64,000 bases of DNA from TCS55 sp964343505 (GTDB lineage Bacteria; Fidelibacterota; Marinisomatia; Marinisomatales; TCS55). Every line of letters starts with the position of its first letter. Position 1 is the first letter of the stretch. Of the stretch, positions 1 through 7,022 are shown one piece after another. The stretch covers positions 70,921 to 134,920 of the forward strand of contig CAYFJU010000001.1 of assembly GCA_964343505.1 (NCBI GenBank), read 5' to 3'. Under the pieces are notes generated by a model that was not told where the DNA came from, did not search any database, and saw only the letters and a list, made by a program, of their open reading frames with translations. Made by a program: the position numbers and the translations under genes.

Positions 1-192
1 TTCATGATTTACAAAAACACCAATCCGAGAAACTTTTGCGGGCAATGAATCCGAAATTGGTTTGGCTTTTTGGATGGAGATCACTCTGGGGCTTTTTTCA
101 TAAAAGATGAACCCGATGGCAGATGCACCATGAATCACAGCACAGTGTGCATCGGTGACATTGGTAATTCCGCAAATCTTTGTGGGAATCAT
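1..192 (-). CDS. trpF: Phosphoribosylanthranilate isomerase, N-terminal 64 residues (cut by window edge)
   Basis: Reading from an ATG at 192 to the left edge gives 64 residues that begin MIPTKICGIT and continue with GASAIGFIFYEKSPR. These are the first two strands of the TrpF beta/alpha barrel; the Cys in KICGIT is the general base of the family. The enzyme isomerises N-(5-phosphoribosyl)anthranilate to CdRP in tryptophan synthesis. The start overlaps the trpC stop in an ATGA arrangement (189-192), so the two genes are translationally coupled. The gene is open to the edge of the window. Confidence 0.93.
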   Translation of the reverse strand, partial: MIPTKICGITNVTDAHCAVIHGASAIGFIFYEKSPRVISIQKAKPISDSLPAKVSRIGVFVNHE

Positions 193-950
193 GCCAGTCC
201 CCCAAGGAGTTTTTCCAATGCTTTTCCGGGATTACCTGATTTCATCAAAGACGTTCCCACCAGCACCGCATCATAACCTAAATCTGAAACATATTTAAGA
301 TCATCCCATGTTTTTATACCACTCTCAGCCACTTTTATTGAATCGGCAGGAAGGACAGGAGCCATTTTTTCAAAATAGGAAATATCAGTGGTCATGGTCT
401 TCAGGTCGCGACAATTCACACCCACAATATCCGGTGATAGTTCAGCAACAATTTCTGCATTCGCTTCATCGTGGAATTCCACCAACGTTTCCAGATTCAA
501 TTCTTTGCCTAATCTGATTGAGCTGGAAATCCCTTCCATATCCAATGCTTCGGCAATCAGTAGAAAAGCATCTGCACCGGCGGCACCGGCTTCCATGATT
601 TGATGCCCATCGATGATAAAATCTTTCCGCAGAACAGGAATGGACACGGCCTTTTTTACCGACTTCAAAATATCAATATGTCCACCGAAAAACTGTTCAT
701 CCGTGAGTACGGATATGGCCGTAGCCCCGGCCGATTCATAATCCTTTGCGATTTGTACGGGATCCGCATTGGGGAGAATATCGCCTTCACTGGGGGACTT
801 CATTTTGATCTCAGCGATGACAGAAATTTCGGACGCGGAAAGGGCATCTTTCAAGCTCATGGTAACAAATGGCTCCACGACACCTATATTAGGGTCCATG
901 CTTTCCATTTCTTTTTGCTTTACGGCTAATATTTGTTCAAGGATGTTCAT
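189..950 (-). CDS. trpC: Indole-3-glycerol phosphate synthase
   Basis: A 253-residue single-domain TrpC that closes CdRP to indole-3-glycerol phosphate. Family motifs are in order: IAEIKMKSPSEGDI (catalytic Lys), LTDEQFFGG, PVLRKDFIIDGHQI (second catalytic Lys), GADAFLLIAEAL, IVGVNCRDLKT and VAESGI followed by the phosphate-binding VLVGTSLM. Length is normal for a monofunctional enzyme, not fused to TrpF. It overlaps trpD upstream by 4 bases (947-950) and trpF downstream by 4 bases, within the trpE-G-D-C-F operon. Confidence 0.96.
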   Translation of the reverse strand: MNILEQILAVKQKEMESMDPNIGVVEPFVTMSLKDALSASEISVIAEIKMKSPSEGDILPNADPVQIAKDYESAGATAISVLTDEQFFGGHIDILKSVKKAVSIPVLRKDFIIDGHQIMEAGAAGADAFLLIAEALDMEGISSSIRLGKELNLETLVEFHDEANAEIVAELSPDIVGVNCRDLKTMTTDISYFEKMAPVLPADSIKVAESGIKTWDDLKYVSDLGYDAVLVGTSLMKSGNPGKALEKLLGGLA

Positions 951-1942
951 TGGGATAATTGATTCAAAATATTGAGCGCAGCACCGGAATCCACTGATTC
1001 AGCTGCTTTCAATAATCCTTCTTCTAAGTTTTGGGCTTTTCCGCCTACCACAATCCCAGCCGCAGCATTGAGCAAGACGATGTCCCGCTTTGGCCCTTTT
1101 TCTCCATTTAGAATATTTTGGATTATGCCTGCATTTTCTTCCGGTTCTCCACCTTGAAGGTCATCCAAAGAAACCCGATCCAAACCCAATTCAGTTGCAT
1201 CAAATTCAAATGTATTCACATCACCACTATTTTGCATTTGGCTGATTTTAGTGGTAGCAGTGATAGAAATTTCATCCAGTCCATCTCTGCCGTGGAAAAC
1301 CATCACATCTGTGGAGCCCAGCGCTTTTAACACATTGGCTTGGGTCTCGGTTAAACCGGGATGGAAGATGCCCATGGCTTGGGCCTTCACTTCTGCGGGA
1401 TTGCAAAGGGGTCCCAAAATATTAAATACGGTTCGTGTGGCCAAAGCGGTCCGCGCTCCCACAGCATGCTTCATGGCAGGGTGGTAGGCCGGGGCGAACA
1501 TGAATCCCAATCCGATCTTTTCAATATCATTTTTAGATACTTCAACCGGTTTATCAATGGCAATGCCTAGAGCTTGGAGCACATCGGCAGAACCGGATTT
1601 GGATGTCATGGAGCGGTTGCCGTGTTTGGCTACTTTTACACCTGCCCCGGCAACTACAAACGTAGCCGCAGTAGAAATATTGAAGGTGCCCAAGGCGTCA
1701 CCGCCGGTACCGCACATATCAATGGCTGGTGTATCCAAAGGAATAGTGACCATCTTTTCTCGCATGGCCTGAGCAAACCCGGTAATCTCATCCACTGTTT
1801 CACCTTTGGATCGAAGTGCCATTAAGAATCCGGCGATCTGAGCATCATTGTATTCACCGGACATGATGGACAACATCACATTGAATGCTTCGTCTCGGGT
1901 GAGATTTTGTTTGTCGAGTAATTGTTCGAGTATTTGTTTCAT
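947..1942 (-). CDS. trpD: Anthranilate phosphoribosyltransferase
   Basis: A 331-residue TrpD that moves phosphoribose from PRPP to anthranilate. The PRPP loop DMCGTGGDALGTFNIST lies near residue 80, followed by KHGNRSMTSKSGSADVL, FAPAYHPAMKHA, TVFNILGPLCNPA and VFHGRDGLDEIS, all typical of the family. No glutamine amidotransferase domain is fused; that activity is the separate trpG upstream. About 55 bases separate it from trpG, and this gap is occupied by a CACGAA-type repeat. Confidence 0.96.
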   Translation of the reverse strand: MKQILEQLLDKQNLTRDEAFNVMLSIMSGEYNDAQIAGFLMALRSKGETVDEITGFAQAMREKMVTIPLDTPAIDMCGTGGDALGTFNISTAATFVVAGAGVKVAKHGNRSMTSKSGSADVLQALGIAIDKPVEVSKNDIEKIGLGFMFAPAYHPAMKHAVGARTALATRTVFNILGPLCNPAEVKAQAMGIFHPGLTETQANVLKALGSTDVMVFHGRDGLDEISITATTKISQMQNSGDVNTFEFDATELGLDRVSLDDLQGGEPEENAGIIQNILNGEKGPKRDIVLLNAAAGIVVGGKAQNLEEGLLKAAESVDSGAALNILNQLSQ

Positions 1943-1952
1943 ATTTTACTTC

Positions 1953-2017
1953 CCACGAAAAACACGAAATGCACGAAAATATTATTAATACGATTTTTCA
2001 TTTTGTATGGTTCGTGG
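1953..2017. repeat. TTCGTG-type short interspersed element between trpG and trpD
   Basis: The element begins CCACGAA (1953-1959) and ends TTCGTGG (2011-2017), a 7-bp terminal inverted repeat. Inside are further copies of the CACGAA unit (CACGAAA, CACGAAAAT). A related element with the same ends lies at 4168-4218. It overlaps the last codons of trpG, so the C-terminal tail of that protein is encoded by the repeat. Such CACGAA/TTCGTG units occur as intergenic repeats in many genomes; no mobility gene is linked here. Confidence 0.6.
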
Positions 2018-2582
2018 TCCTAGTGTTTAAAAAGTTTTGTATTATCTGCATCCCATTTACTGTTGCGATGGATTCCGGATGAAACTGCACCCCGAATACA
2101 GGATGGGACTCATGTTCAATCCCCATTATGAGCCCATTGTCTAGAGTTGCAGTCACCTTTAATTCACTGGGCAAATTGTCCTTTTCAGAAACCAAGGAAT
2201 GGTACCGCGTTGCCGTAAAAGGATCATCTATTTTGCTGAACAAAGCCGAACCCTTGTGATGGATCTCTGCTATTTTCCCATGGACGATCTCTGATGAATG
2301 CACCACCTTTCCGCCGTAGGCCACCGTGATGGCTTGATGCCCAAGACAGACCCCAAGTGTGGGAATAGATGGACCATATTTTTTTATGACATTCACTGAA
2401 TATCCCGCATTTTCTGGGCGCCCAGGACCGGGCGAAATCACAATATAGGATGGATTCCATTTATCAATTACATCCAATTCGAATTGGTCATTCCGTACCA
2501 CTTTCACATCAGGGTTCATTGACCCAATGTATTGCACCAAATTGTAGGTGAAAGAATCGTAGTTATCGATGACGAGAATCAT
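1998..2582 (-). CDS. trpG: Anthranilate synthase component II (glutamine amidotransferase)
   Basis: A 194-residue class I glutamine amidotransferase that supplies ammonia to TrpE. It shows NYDSFTYNLVQYIG at the N-terminus, the oxyanion region SPGPGRPENAG, the nucleophile loop GVCLGHQAI (Cys near residue 79) and the His-Glu pair in VQFHPESIAT. The usual family end is followed by a polar tail (NTRTTNHTK) that lies in the 1953-2017 repeat. In many bacteria the same subunit also serves PabA function; that cannot be decided here. It lies 88 bases downstream of trpE. Confidence 0.95.
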   Translation of the reverse strand: MILVIDNYDSFTYNLVQYIGSMNPDVKVVRNDQFELDVIDKWNPSYIVISPGPGRPENAGYSVNVIKKYGPSIPTLGVCLGHQAITVAYGGKVVHSSEIVHGKIAEIHHKGSALFSKIDDPFTATRYHSLVSEKDNLPSELKVTATLDNGLIMGIEHESHPVFGVQFHPESIATVNGMQIIQNFLNTRTTNHTK

Positions 2583-2607
2583 TATTTATGATTTCCTTGA
2601 ATTTGAA

Positions 2608-2640
2608 AACCTTGCGAAGGTTCCGAACCTTCGGGAGGTT
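2608..2640. repeat. AACCTT/AAGGTT palindromic element in the trpE-trpG gap
   Basis: Two overlapping palindromes share 33 bases: AACCTT-GCG-AAGGTT and CGAAGGTT-CCG-AACCTTCG (8-bp arms). The outer ends are AACCT and AGGTT. It resembles intergenic REP-like palindromes. It could form an RNA hairpin in the operon message, but no U-tract follows, so a terminator role is unlikely. Confidence 0.6.
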
Positions 2641-2670
2641 GAAGATTGTTTGTCAAAATAATTAACGTAC

Positions 2671-4155
2671 TCATGCCGCTAACCCATTTTCTGCAAAATC
2701 AATGGCGGCCATGATGGCTTTGGCTTTATTCACTGTTTCTTCAAATTCTTTGGTTGGATCTGAATCATGGACGATGCCGGCCCCGGATTGAAAATGGACA
2801 ATCCCATCTTTCATCACCATGGTGCGGATGGCAATACAGGTATTCACATTTCCGGTAAAATCAAAAAAGCCTACAGCCCCGGAATAAATGTTTCGTCTTT
2901 CCGGTTCAAGGTCATGGATGATTTCCATGGCACGGATTTTTGGTGCACCGGTCACCGTCCCTGCCGGAAAACCACTCATGAGCGCATCAAAAGGGTCTTT
3001 GTCTTTGGCCAGTTTTCCCTTCACATCAGACACGATATGCATGACGTGGGAATAATTTTCAATCACCATATTTTCAGGAATAGTGACGGAACCAAATTCA
3101 GAAACACGTCCCACATCATTCCGGCCCAAGTCCAAAAGCATGAGATGTTCAGCACATTCCTTTTCATCGTTGATCAAATCTTCTGCCAATGCTTTATCTT
3201 CAGATTCCGATGCGCCCCGATGGCGTGTGCCGGCGATGGGTCGAATCTCTACCGTTCCATCTTCTACCTTTACCAAGAGTTCCGGAGATGCACCAATGAT
3301 ATCAAAATCATCGATTTTAAGATGGAACATATAAGGTGAGGGATTGATGTTCCGCAAAGCGCGATAAAGTGTGGTGGGGGCCACCGATAATTTTCTTTCG
3401 AATCGCTGGCTTAAGACCAACTGAAAGATATCCCCATCCACAATATGCTGTTTTGCTTTTAGCACAGCGGACTCAAAAGTAGCCTGATCATAATTGGATG
3501 ATACTTTACTTTTTTCCACACGGACGGGCGTTTGATAATCCACATCGGAATGGAGTGATTCGCCAATTACATCTACTCGGGCGTGGGCTGCAATAAATTG
3601 GGATTGCAAATCTTGAGATGCGTTCACATTCACATTGGAGATCACAAGAGCGGACCCTTTCAAATGGTCAAACGCAATCATGTCTTCAAAGAGCATAAAG
3701 ACTGAATCGGGCACATCCATGGCAGTGTGGGCATGGGTTGGAATGTCTTCCACCCAGGCGATGGTTTCATATCCCAGATAACCCACAAGTCCGCCGGTGA
3801 ACGCAGGGATTCCCGGGAGCTTTACCATATTATATTGGGATTGGGTCTCCCGGAGTAAGTCCAGGAAAGGCGTCTCTATTTCTGTTGTTTGACCATTTTC
3901 TGTAATGGTGGTCTTGCCATCGCTGTGACTCAAAATCTTTTGGGGATTAACACCCACATAGGAATAACGGGCGTATTGATTTCCTTTTTCCACCGATTCT
4001 AGCAAAAAGGCATGATCGGCTTTTTGGGACAAATGGACCCAAGCGGCCACAGGGGTGAGCAAATCCGCCAGTATGCGTTTATACACGGGAATGGTTTGGC
4101 ATCCTTGAGAATCCAAGTCTTTGAATTCGTCGAACGTGAGTTGTGTTTTATCCAT
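2671..4155 (-). CDS. trpE: Anthranilate synthase component I
   Basis: A 494-residue chorismate-using enzyme that forms anthranilate with TrpG ammonia. The N-terminal lid domain carries the feedback-site signature LLES near residue 50 and later NPSPYMFHL, both parts of the tryptophan-binding pocket in TrpE. The catalytic half contains PIAGTRHRG, DLGRNDVGRVS, HVMHIVSDVKG, FPAGTVTGAPK and YSGAVGFF, with a final QSGAGIVHDS block. It is the first structural gene after the attenuator at 4239-4313; no clear Shine-Dalgarno sequence precedes the chosen ATG. Retention of the pocket suggests feedback inhibition by tryptophan (inference). Confidence 0.96.
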   Translation of the reverse strand: MDKTQLTFDEFKDLDSQGCQTIPVYKRILADLLTPVAAWVHLSQKADHAFLLESVEKGNQYARYSYVGVNPQKILSHSDGKTTITENGQTTEIETPFLDLLRETQSQYNMVKLPGIPAFTGGLVGYLGYETIAWVEDIPTHAHTAMDVPDSVFMLFEDMIAFDHLKGSALVISNVNVNASQDLQSQFIAAHARVDVIGESLHSDVDYQTPVRVEKSKVSSNYDQATFESAVLKAKQHIVDGDIFQLVLSQRFERKLSVAPTTLYRALRNINPSPYMFHLKIDDFDIIGASPELLVKVEDGTVEIRPIAGTRHRGASESEDKALAEDLINDEKECAEHLMLLDLGRNDVGRVSEFGSVTIPENMVIENYSHVMHIVSDVKGKLAKDKDPFDALMSGFPAGTVTGAPKIRAMEIIHDLEPERRNIYSGAVGFFDFTGNVNTCIAIRTMVMKDGIVHFQSGAGIVHDSDPTKEFEETVNKAKAIMAAIDFAENGLAA

Positions 4156-4167
4156 TTTATTATTGGT

Positions 4168-4218
4168 CCACGGAACTAACGAAAAATGAATTTTCGTGTT
4201 ATTTCGCGCTCTTCGTGG
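4168..4218. repeat. TTCGTG-type element in the trpE leader
   Basis: The ends are CCACGGA (4168) and TTCGTGG (4212-4218), an imperfect 7-bp inverted repeat. Internal AACGAAAA and TTTCGTGTTATTTCG units match the element at 1953-2017. It sits between the attenuator and the trpE start, so it belongs to the 5' leader of the read-through transcript. Confidence 0.5.
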
Positions 4219-4238
4219 CTAATTGATCCATTTTGAGC

Positions 4239-4268
4239 AAAAAAAAACCCCGATCAATGTCGGGGTTT
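4239..4268 (-). terminator. Intrinsic terminator arm of the trp attenuator
   Basis: A 9-bp stem AAACCCCGA/TCGGGGTTT with a 6-nt loop (CATTGA) is followed by an uninterrupted run of nine T on the minus strand. In the attenuated state it would stop transcription before trpE. Confidence 0.9.
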
Positions 4269-4313
4269 AATCATAGTCAGCGTGTACGGGTATCCTTGGG
4301 ACTATGAAACCCC
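4239..4313 (-). promoter_or_regulatory. trp operon transcription attenuator (antiterminator and terminator)
   Basis: On the minus strand three segments compete. Segment 2 (GGGGTTTCATAGTC, 4313-4300) pairs with segment 3 (GACTATGATTAAACCCC, 4278-4262) over 14 bp with a 3-nt bulge, making the antiterminator. Segment 3 alternatively pairs with segment 4 through AAACCCCGA/TCGGGGTTT (4268-4260 with 4253-4245), and nine U follow (4247-4239): an intrinsic terminator. Segment 2 overlaps the last codons and the stop of the leader peptide. A ribosome that finishes the leader would mask segment 2 and cause termination; stalling at the Trp codons frees it. This is the classic attenuation logic, read directly from the sequence. 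Confidence 0.92.
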
Positions 4314-4370
4314 TTCCTGGTTAAAAAACCAATACCAGCTGTAATAATTTTTTGTATTCATGTTAATCAT
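4302..4370 (-). CDS. trpL: trp operon leader peptide
   Basis: A 22-codon reading frame (or 19 codons from the second ATG at 4361) that contains NYYSWYWFF, with two Trp codons separated by one Tyr codon, then ends NQEGVS and TAG. The Trp codons lie about 20-30 nt before the antiterminator strand, the right place for a stalled ribosome to expose it. It starts 46 bases after the chorismate mutase stop. No strong Shine-Dalgarno sequence precedes either ATG. Neighbouring Tyr and Phe codons could make the switch respond to general aromatic supply as well as Trp (inference). Confidence 0.88.
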   Translation of the reverse strand: MINMNTKNYYSWYWFFNQEGVS

Positions 4371-4415
4371 GGGCGGGGATATTAAGGACAGGAATTAACC
4401 CGAACCAACCTTATT

Positions 4416-4685
4416 TTATTTCTTTTGCAATTTTTTTGATATGTGATAAACCGGACCAAAAATGGCGGCAATATCTTCCGGCTCTAATTGTCCTTCCAGT
4501 TTTTTTGCCAAGCGATCAATGATGTCCTGTTCTCGATTTGGGTCGCCAATATTGAGTCCATGGGATGCTTTTATTTCGCCGATTTCCTTTGAAATGGTGA
4601 AGCGCTGGACCAACAAATCCAGCATTTCATCATCAAAAGCATCGATCTTATTGCGGAGTTGGTTGATTTTCTCTTTCGGATCCAT
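4416..4685 (-). CDS. Chorismate mutase, AroQ type
   Basis: An 89-residue all-helical AroQ-class mutase converting chorismate to prephenate. The family pattern is clear: LRNKIDAFDDEMLDLLVQR in helix 1 (active-site Arg), KEIGEIKASHG (active-site Lys) and DPNREQDIIDRL. It is a stand-alone domain, not fused to prephenate dehydratase or DAHP synthase. It lies upstream of the trp attenuator on the same strand, so it escapes attenuation while sharing a likely transcript: prephenate (Phe/Tyr) synthesis would continue when the Trp genes are shut off. Confidence 0.88.
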   Translation of the reverse strand: MDPKEKINQLRNKIDAFDDEMLDLLVQRFTISKEIGEIKASHGLNIGDPNREQDIIDRLAKKLEGQLEPEDIAAIFGPVYHISKKLQKK

Positions 4686-4724
4686 GAAAAAAAGTACGGA
4701 ATTGTTTCGGTTGATAAAAAGGGT

Positions 4725-4758
4725 TTGCTTTCTGTTTTTTACATCGTATATTTACGAT
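4725..4758 (+). promoter_or_regulatory. arsR promoter with ArsR-type operator
   Basis: A perfect 16-bp inverted repeat ATCGTA-TATT-TACGAT (4743-4758) overlaps a possible -10 element (TATATT, 4747-4752) placed 16 bp after TTGCTT (4725-4730). It lies 15 bases before the arsR ATG. ArsR-family repressors typically bind such short palindromes over the promoter and repress themselves. On the opposite strand the palindrome falls between TTGTAT and TAAAAA, a possible promoter of the chorismate mutase-trp transcript, so it could be a shared divergent site (inference). Confidence 0.6.
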
Positions 4759-4773
4759 ATACAAATTAATGAT

Positions 4774-5094
4774 ATGATTAATAAATCAGAACAATTTGCA
4801 CCTGAATTACAGGAATTGGCATCCTTTGCCAAGGTATTATCTCATCCTGCGCGAATCCAAATCTTGAATGAATTGGTGAAAAAGCAATCCTGCACCTGTT
4901 TGGATATTGTGGGTGAGTTGCCCCTGGCTCAAGCCACCGTTTCCCAGCATTTAAAAGCCATGAAAGATGTGGGAATTATCGAAGGGCAAGTGGATGGTCC
5001 GCGGGTGTGTTATTGTATTAATCGTGAAAAAATGAAACAGCTCAGGGATGGGTTTGTATCCCTGTTTCAAACCAGTTTTAATCAATGTTGTTAG
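4774..5094 (+). CDS. arsR: ArsR-family metalloregulator
   Basis: A 106-residue winged-helix repressor. The ATG at 4774 is chosen because translation upstream runs antisense through chorismate mutase; it leaves SHPARIQILNEL, then SCTCLDIVGEL (C40, C42) and the recognition helix LAQATVSQHLKAMKDVGII. The CxC at the start of the DNA-binding helix region matches the As(III)/Sb(III) site of classical ArsR. Further Cys lie at 79, 81, 105 and 106. It is followed 8 bases later by the ArsI-like gene, so release by trivalent arsenicals is expected. Metal specificity is not proven by sequence. Confidence 0.88.
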   Translation: MINKSEQFAPELQELASFAKVLSHPARIQILNELVKKQSCTCLDIVGELPLAQATVSQHLKAMKDVGIIEGQVDGPRVCYCINREKMKQLRDGFVSLFQTSFNQCC

Positions 5095-5102
5095 GAGACA
5101 AA

Positions 5103-5531
5103 ATGAATAAAGTGCATATTTCACTCAATGTAACAGATGTCAGCACATCTCAAAAATTTTATGAAACATTTTTAGAATCCCCCGCAAGTAAAGTCCGCCC
5201 GGGATACGCCAATTTCGATTTGAATAATCCACCTTTAAAATTGGCGATTCAATCAGGCAAATCAATCCTAAAAGACGAAGGGAAGGTCAGCCATTTTGGT
5301 ATTCAAGTCCCTACCGCGGAAGATGTTGAAGCAGCCGTTGACCGGTTGAGTGAAGCGGGATTCCATTTGAAAGAAGAAAAAGATGAAGTATGCTGTTATG
5401 CCAAGCAGGATAAAGTTTGGGTCCAGGATCCGGATGGGAATCGCTGGGAAGTGTATACCGTCACCGATGAGATGGAGACGGTGGAAGGCGCATCCTGCAC
5501 ACTAAAGGAAAATGCCCCTGCCTGTTGCTGA
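5103..5531 (+). CDS. arsI: ArsI/CadI-family glyoxalase-fold metalloenzyme (C-As lyase-like)
   Basis: A 142-residue vicinal-oxygen-chelate protein. The ATG at 5103 follows AGGAG with good spacing. Metal ligands are predicted at H5, H64 and E116 (NRWEVY). The vicinal pair C97-C98 in DEVCCYAKQDKVW is the substrate thiol pair of ArsI, which cleaves the C-As bond of trivalent organoarsenicals. A second vicinal pair, CC, ends the protein, together with C132. CadI-type proteins share the fold and motif, so cadmium binding is the main alternative. It forms a two-gene arsenic module with arsR. Confidence 0.85.
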   Translation: MNKVHISLNVTDVSTSQKFYETFLESPASKVRPGYANFDLNNPPLKLAIQSGKSILKDEGKVSHFGIQVPTAEDVEAAVDRLSEAGFHLKEEKDEVCCYAKQDKVWVQDPDGNRWEVYTVTDEMETVEGASCTLKENAPACC

Positions 5532-5651
5532 TTCAATTTCGTCTATAATTGATTTATAATTTGTAATTTCCGCCCCGTTTTTATTAGTCACAAAGGGCGT
5601 TAAGAATCGCAAAATCCTTAGTGTGCTTTTGTGCACTTAGCGGCTAATCAA

Positions 5652-6944
5652 ATGAGTACACCCACTAAACGCGTGGCATTCCTTACACTGGGGTGCAAAT
5701 TAAATTTCTCGGAGACAGCCACTATTTCCCGCGATTTTATTCGCCATGGATTTGAGCAAGTGAACTACCGAGATGAGGCGGATATTTATGTGCTGAACAC
5801 TTGCTCCGTGACTGAGAATGCGGACAAGGAAGCTCGGAAACTCATCCGTCAAGCCAAACGTCGGAACCCCGATTCGTCTATTGCCGTCATCGGATGCTAC
5901 GCCCAGCTCAAGCCCAAGGATATTGCCGCCATTGATGGAGTGGACATTGTTTTGGGTGCAGAAGAAAAATTCAATTTGTTGCGCCATTTAGATCAAGTGG
6001 ATTTCAATGGGGGCACCACCATACTCCAATCGGAGATTGACCACGTTCATCGATTTACACCGTCCTATTCTTCCGGGGAACGGACTCGCGCATTTTTAAA
6101 AGTGCAAGATGGATGTGATTACACCTGTTCGTTCTGTACCATTCCTTTGGCTCGTGGAGAGAGCCGCAGCGATACTATCGCAAAGACAATGAAAGTCGCT
6201 CGAGAAATAGCCGAAACAGATGCCAGAGAAATTGTACTGACCGGCGTGAATATTGGTGATTTTGGGAAAGGCACAGCAGAAACATTTTTTGATCTAATTC
6301 AAGAATTGGACACATTGGATGGCATCGATCGAATACGCATTTCTTCCATCGAACCAAATTTACTGACAGATGAAATCATTGAATTCTGTGTAGCGTCCAA
6401 AAAGTTTATGCCCCATTTTCACGTGCCGCTCCAATCCGGTTCGGATAAAATATTGGGCGCAATGCGCCGGAGATATAAACGAGATCTGTATGAAAAAAGA
6501 GTGGCAAAAATTAAATCGGTCAATTCGGAAACATGTATCGGTGTGGATGTGATCGTGGGCTTCCCGGGAGAAACAGATGATGATTTTCTGGATACCTATA
6601 ATTTCCTGAATGAGTTGGATATTTCTTATCTCCACGTGTTCACCTATTCCGAGCGAGCCAATACAGATGCCATCGAGATTGGGAATGTGGTTTCAAAAGA
6701 AAAGCGGGCGGAGCGGAGTAAAATGCTTCATATTCTTTCCGATAAAAAACGGCGTTATTTCCATGATCAATTCGTGGATTCCACCCGACCGGTCTTATTT
6801 GAAAATATGAAAAATGGAAAACTATTGGGACACACGGATAATTACATTCAAATCCAAATGGATGGCGACCCGAGCATGATTAATTCAATCCATCCGGTGA
6901 AACTGACCCTGAACCATGGCGCTGTCGTTGATGCCCAACTGTAA
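5652..6944 (+). CDS. mtaB: tRNA t6A37 methylthiotransferase MtaB
   Basis: A radical-SAM methylthiotransferase that turns t6A37 into ms2t6A in ANN-decoding tRNAs. The N-terminal domain has three [4Fe-4S] Cys in TLGCKLNFSET, NTCSVTENADKEARK and VIGCYAQ. The SAM core has CDYTCSFCTIP (CxxxCxxC) then ARGESRS, followed by RISSIEP, VPLQSGS and DVIVGFPGET. The C-terminal TRAM domain includes RPVLFENMKNG. An upstream GTG at 5631 is in frame, but the ATG at 5652 sits right before the conserved region. A weak 120-base gap separates it from arsI, so it probably has its own promoter. Confidence 0.92.
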   Translation: MSTPTKRVAFLTLGCKLNFSETATISRDFIRHGFEQVNYRDEADIYVLNTCSVTENADKEARKLIRQAKRRNPDSSIAVIGCYAQLKPKDIAAIDGVDIVLGAEEKFNLLRHLDQVDFNGGTTILQSEIDHVHRFTPSYSSGERTRAFLKVQDGCDYTCSFCTIPLARGESRSDTIAKTMKVAREIAETDAREIVLTGVNIGDFGKGTAETFFDLIQELDTLDGIDRIRISSIEPNLLTDEIIEFCVASKKFMPHFHVPLQSGSDKILGAMRRRYKRDLYEKRVAKIKSVNSETCIGVDVIVGFPGETDDDFLDTYNFLNELDISYLHVFTYSERANTDAIEIGNVVSKEKRAERSKMLHILSDKKRRYFHDQFVDSTRPVLFENMKNGKLLGHTDNYIQIQMDGDPSMINSIHPVKLTLNHGAVVDAQL

Positions 6945-7022
6945 TTATTTAAAACGTAATTATGTAATTCAATATGAGTTTGTTTTTAATTACGCTTTGA
7001 ATATTTACGTTCTACTTATTAA

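Noticed and set aside
4462..4773. N-terminal extension of the ArsR frame (to 210 residues)
   Set aside because: The extension is antisense to chorismate mutase; the ATG at 4774 lies just after the promoter-operator and gives a normal ArsR length.
6945..7022. GTAATTA/TAATTAC inverted repeat between mtaB and the ABC-F gene as a terminator
   Set aside because: Only 7 A/T-rich pairs with a loop of about 25 bases and no GC-rich stem.
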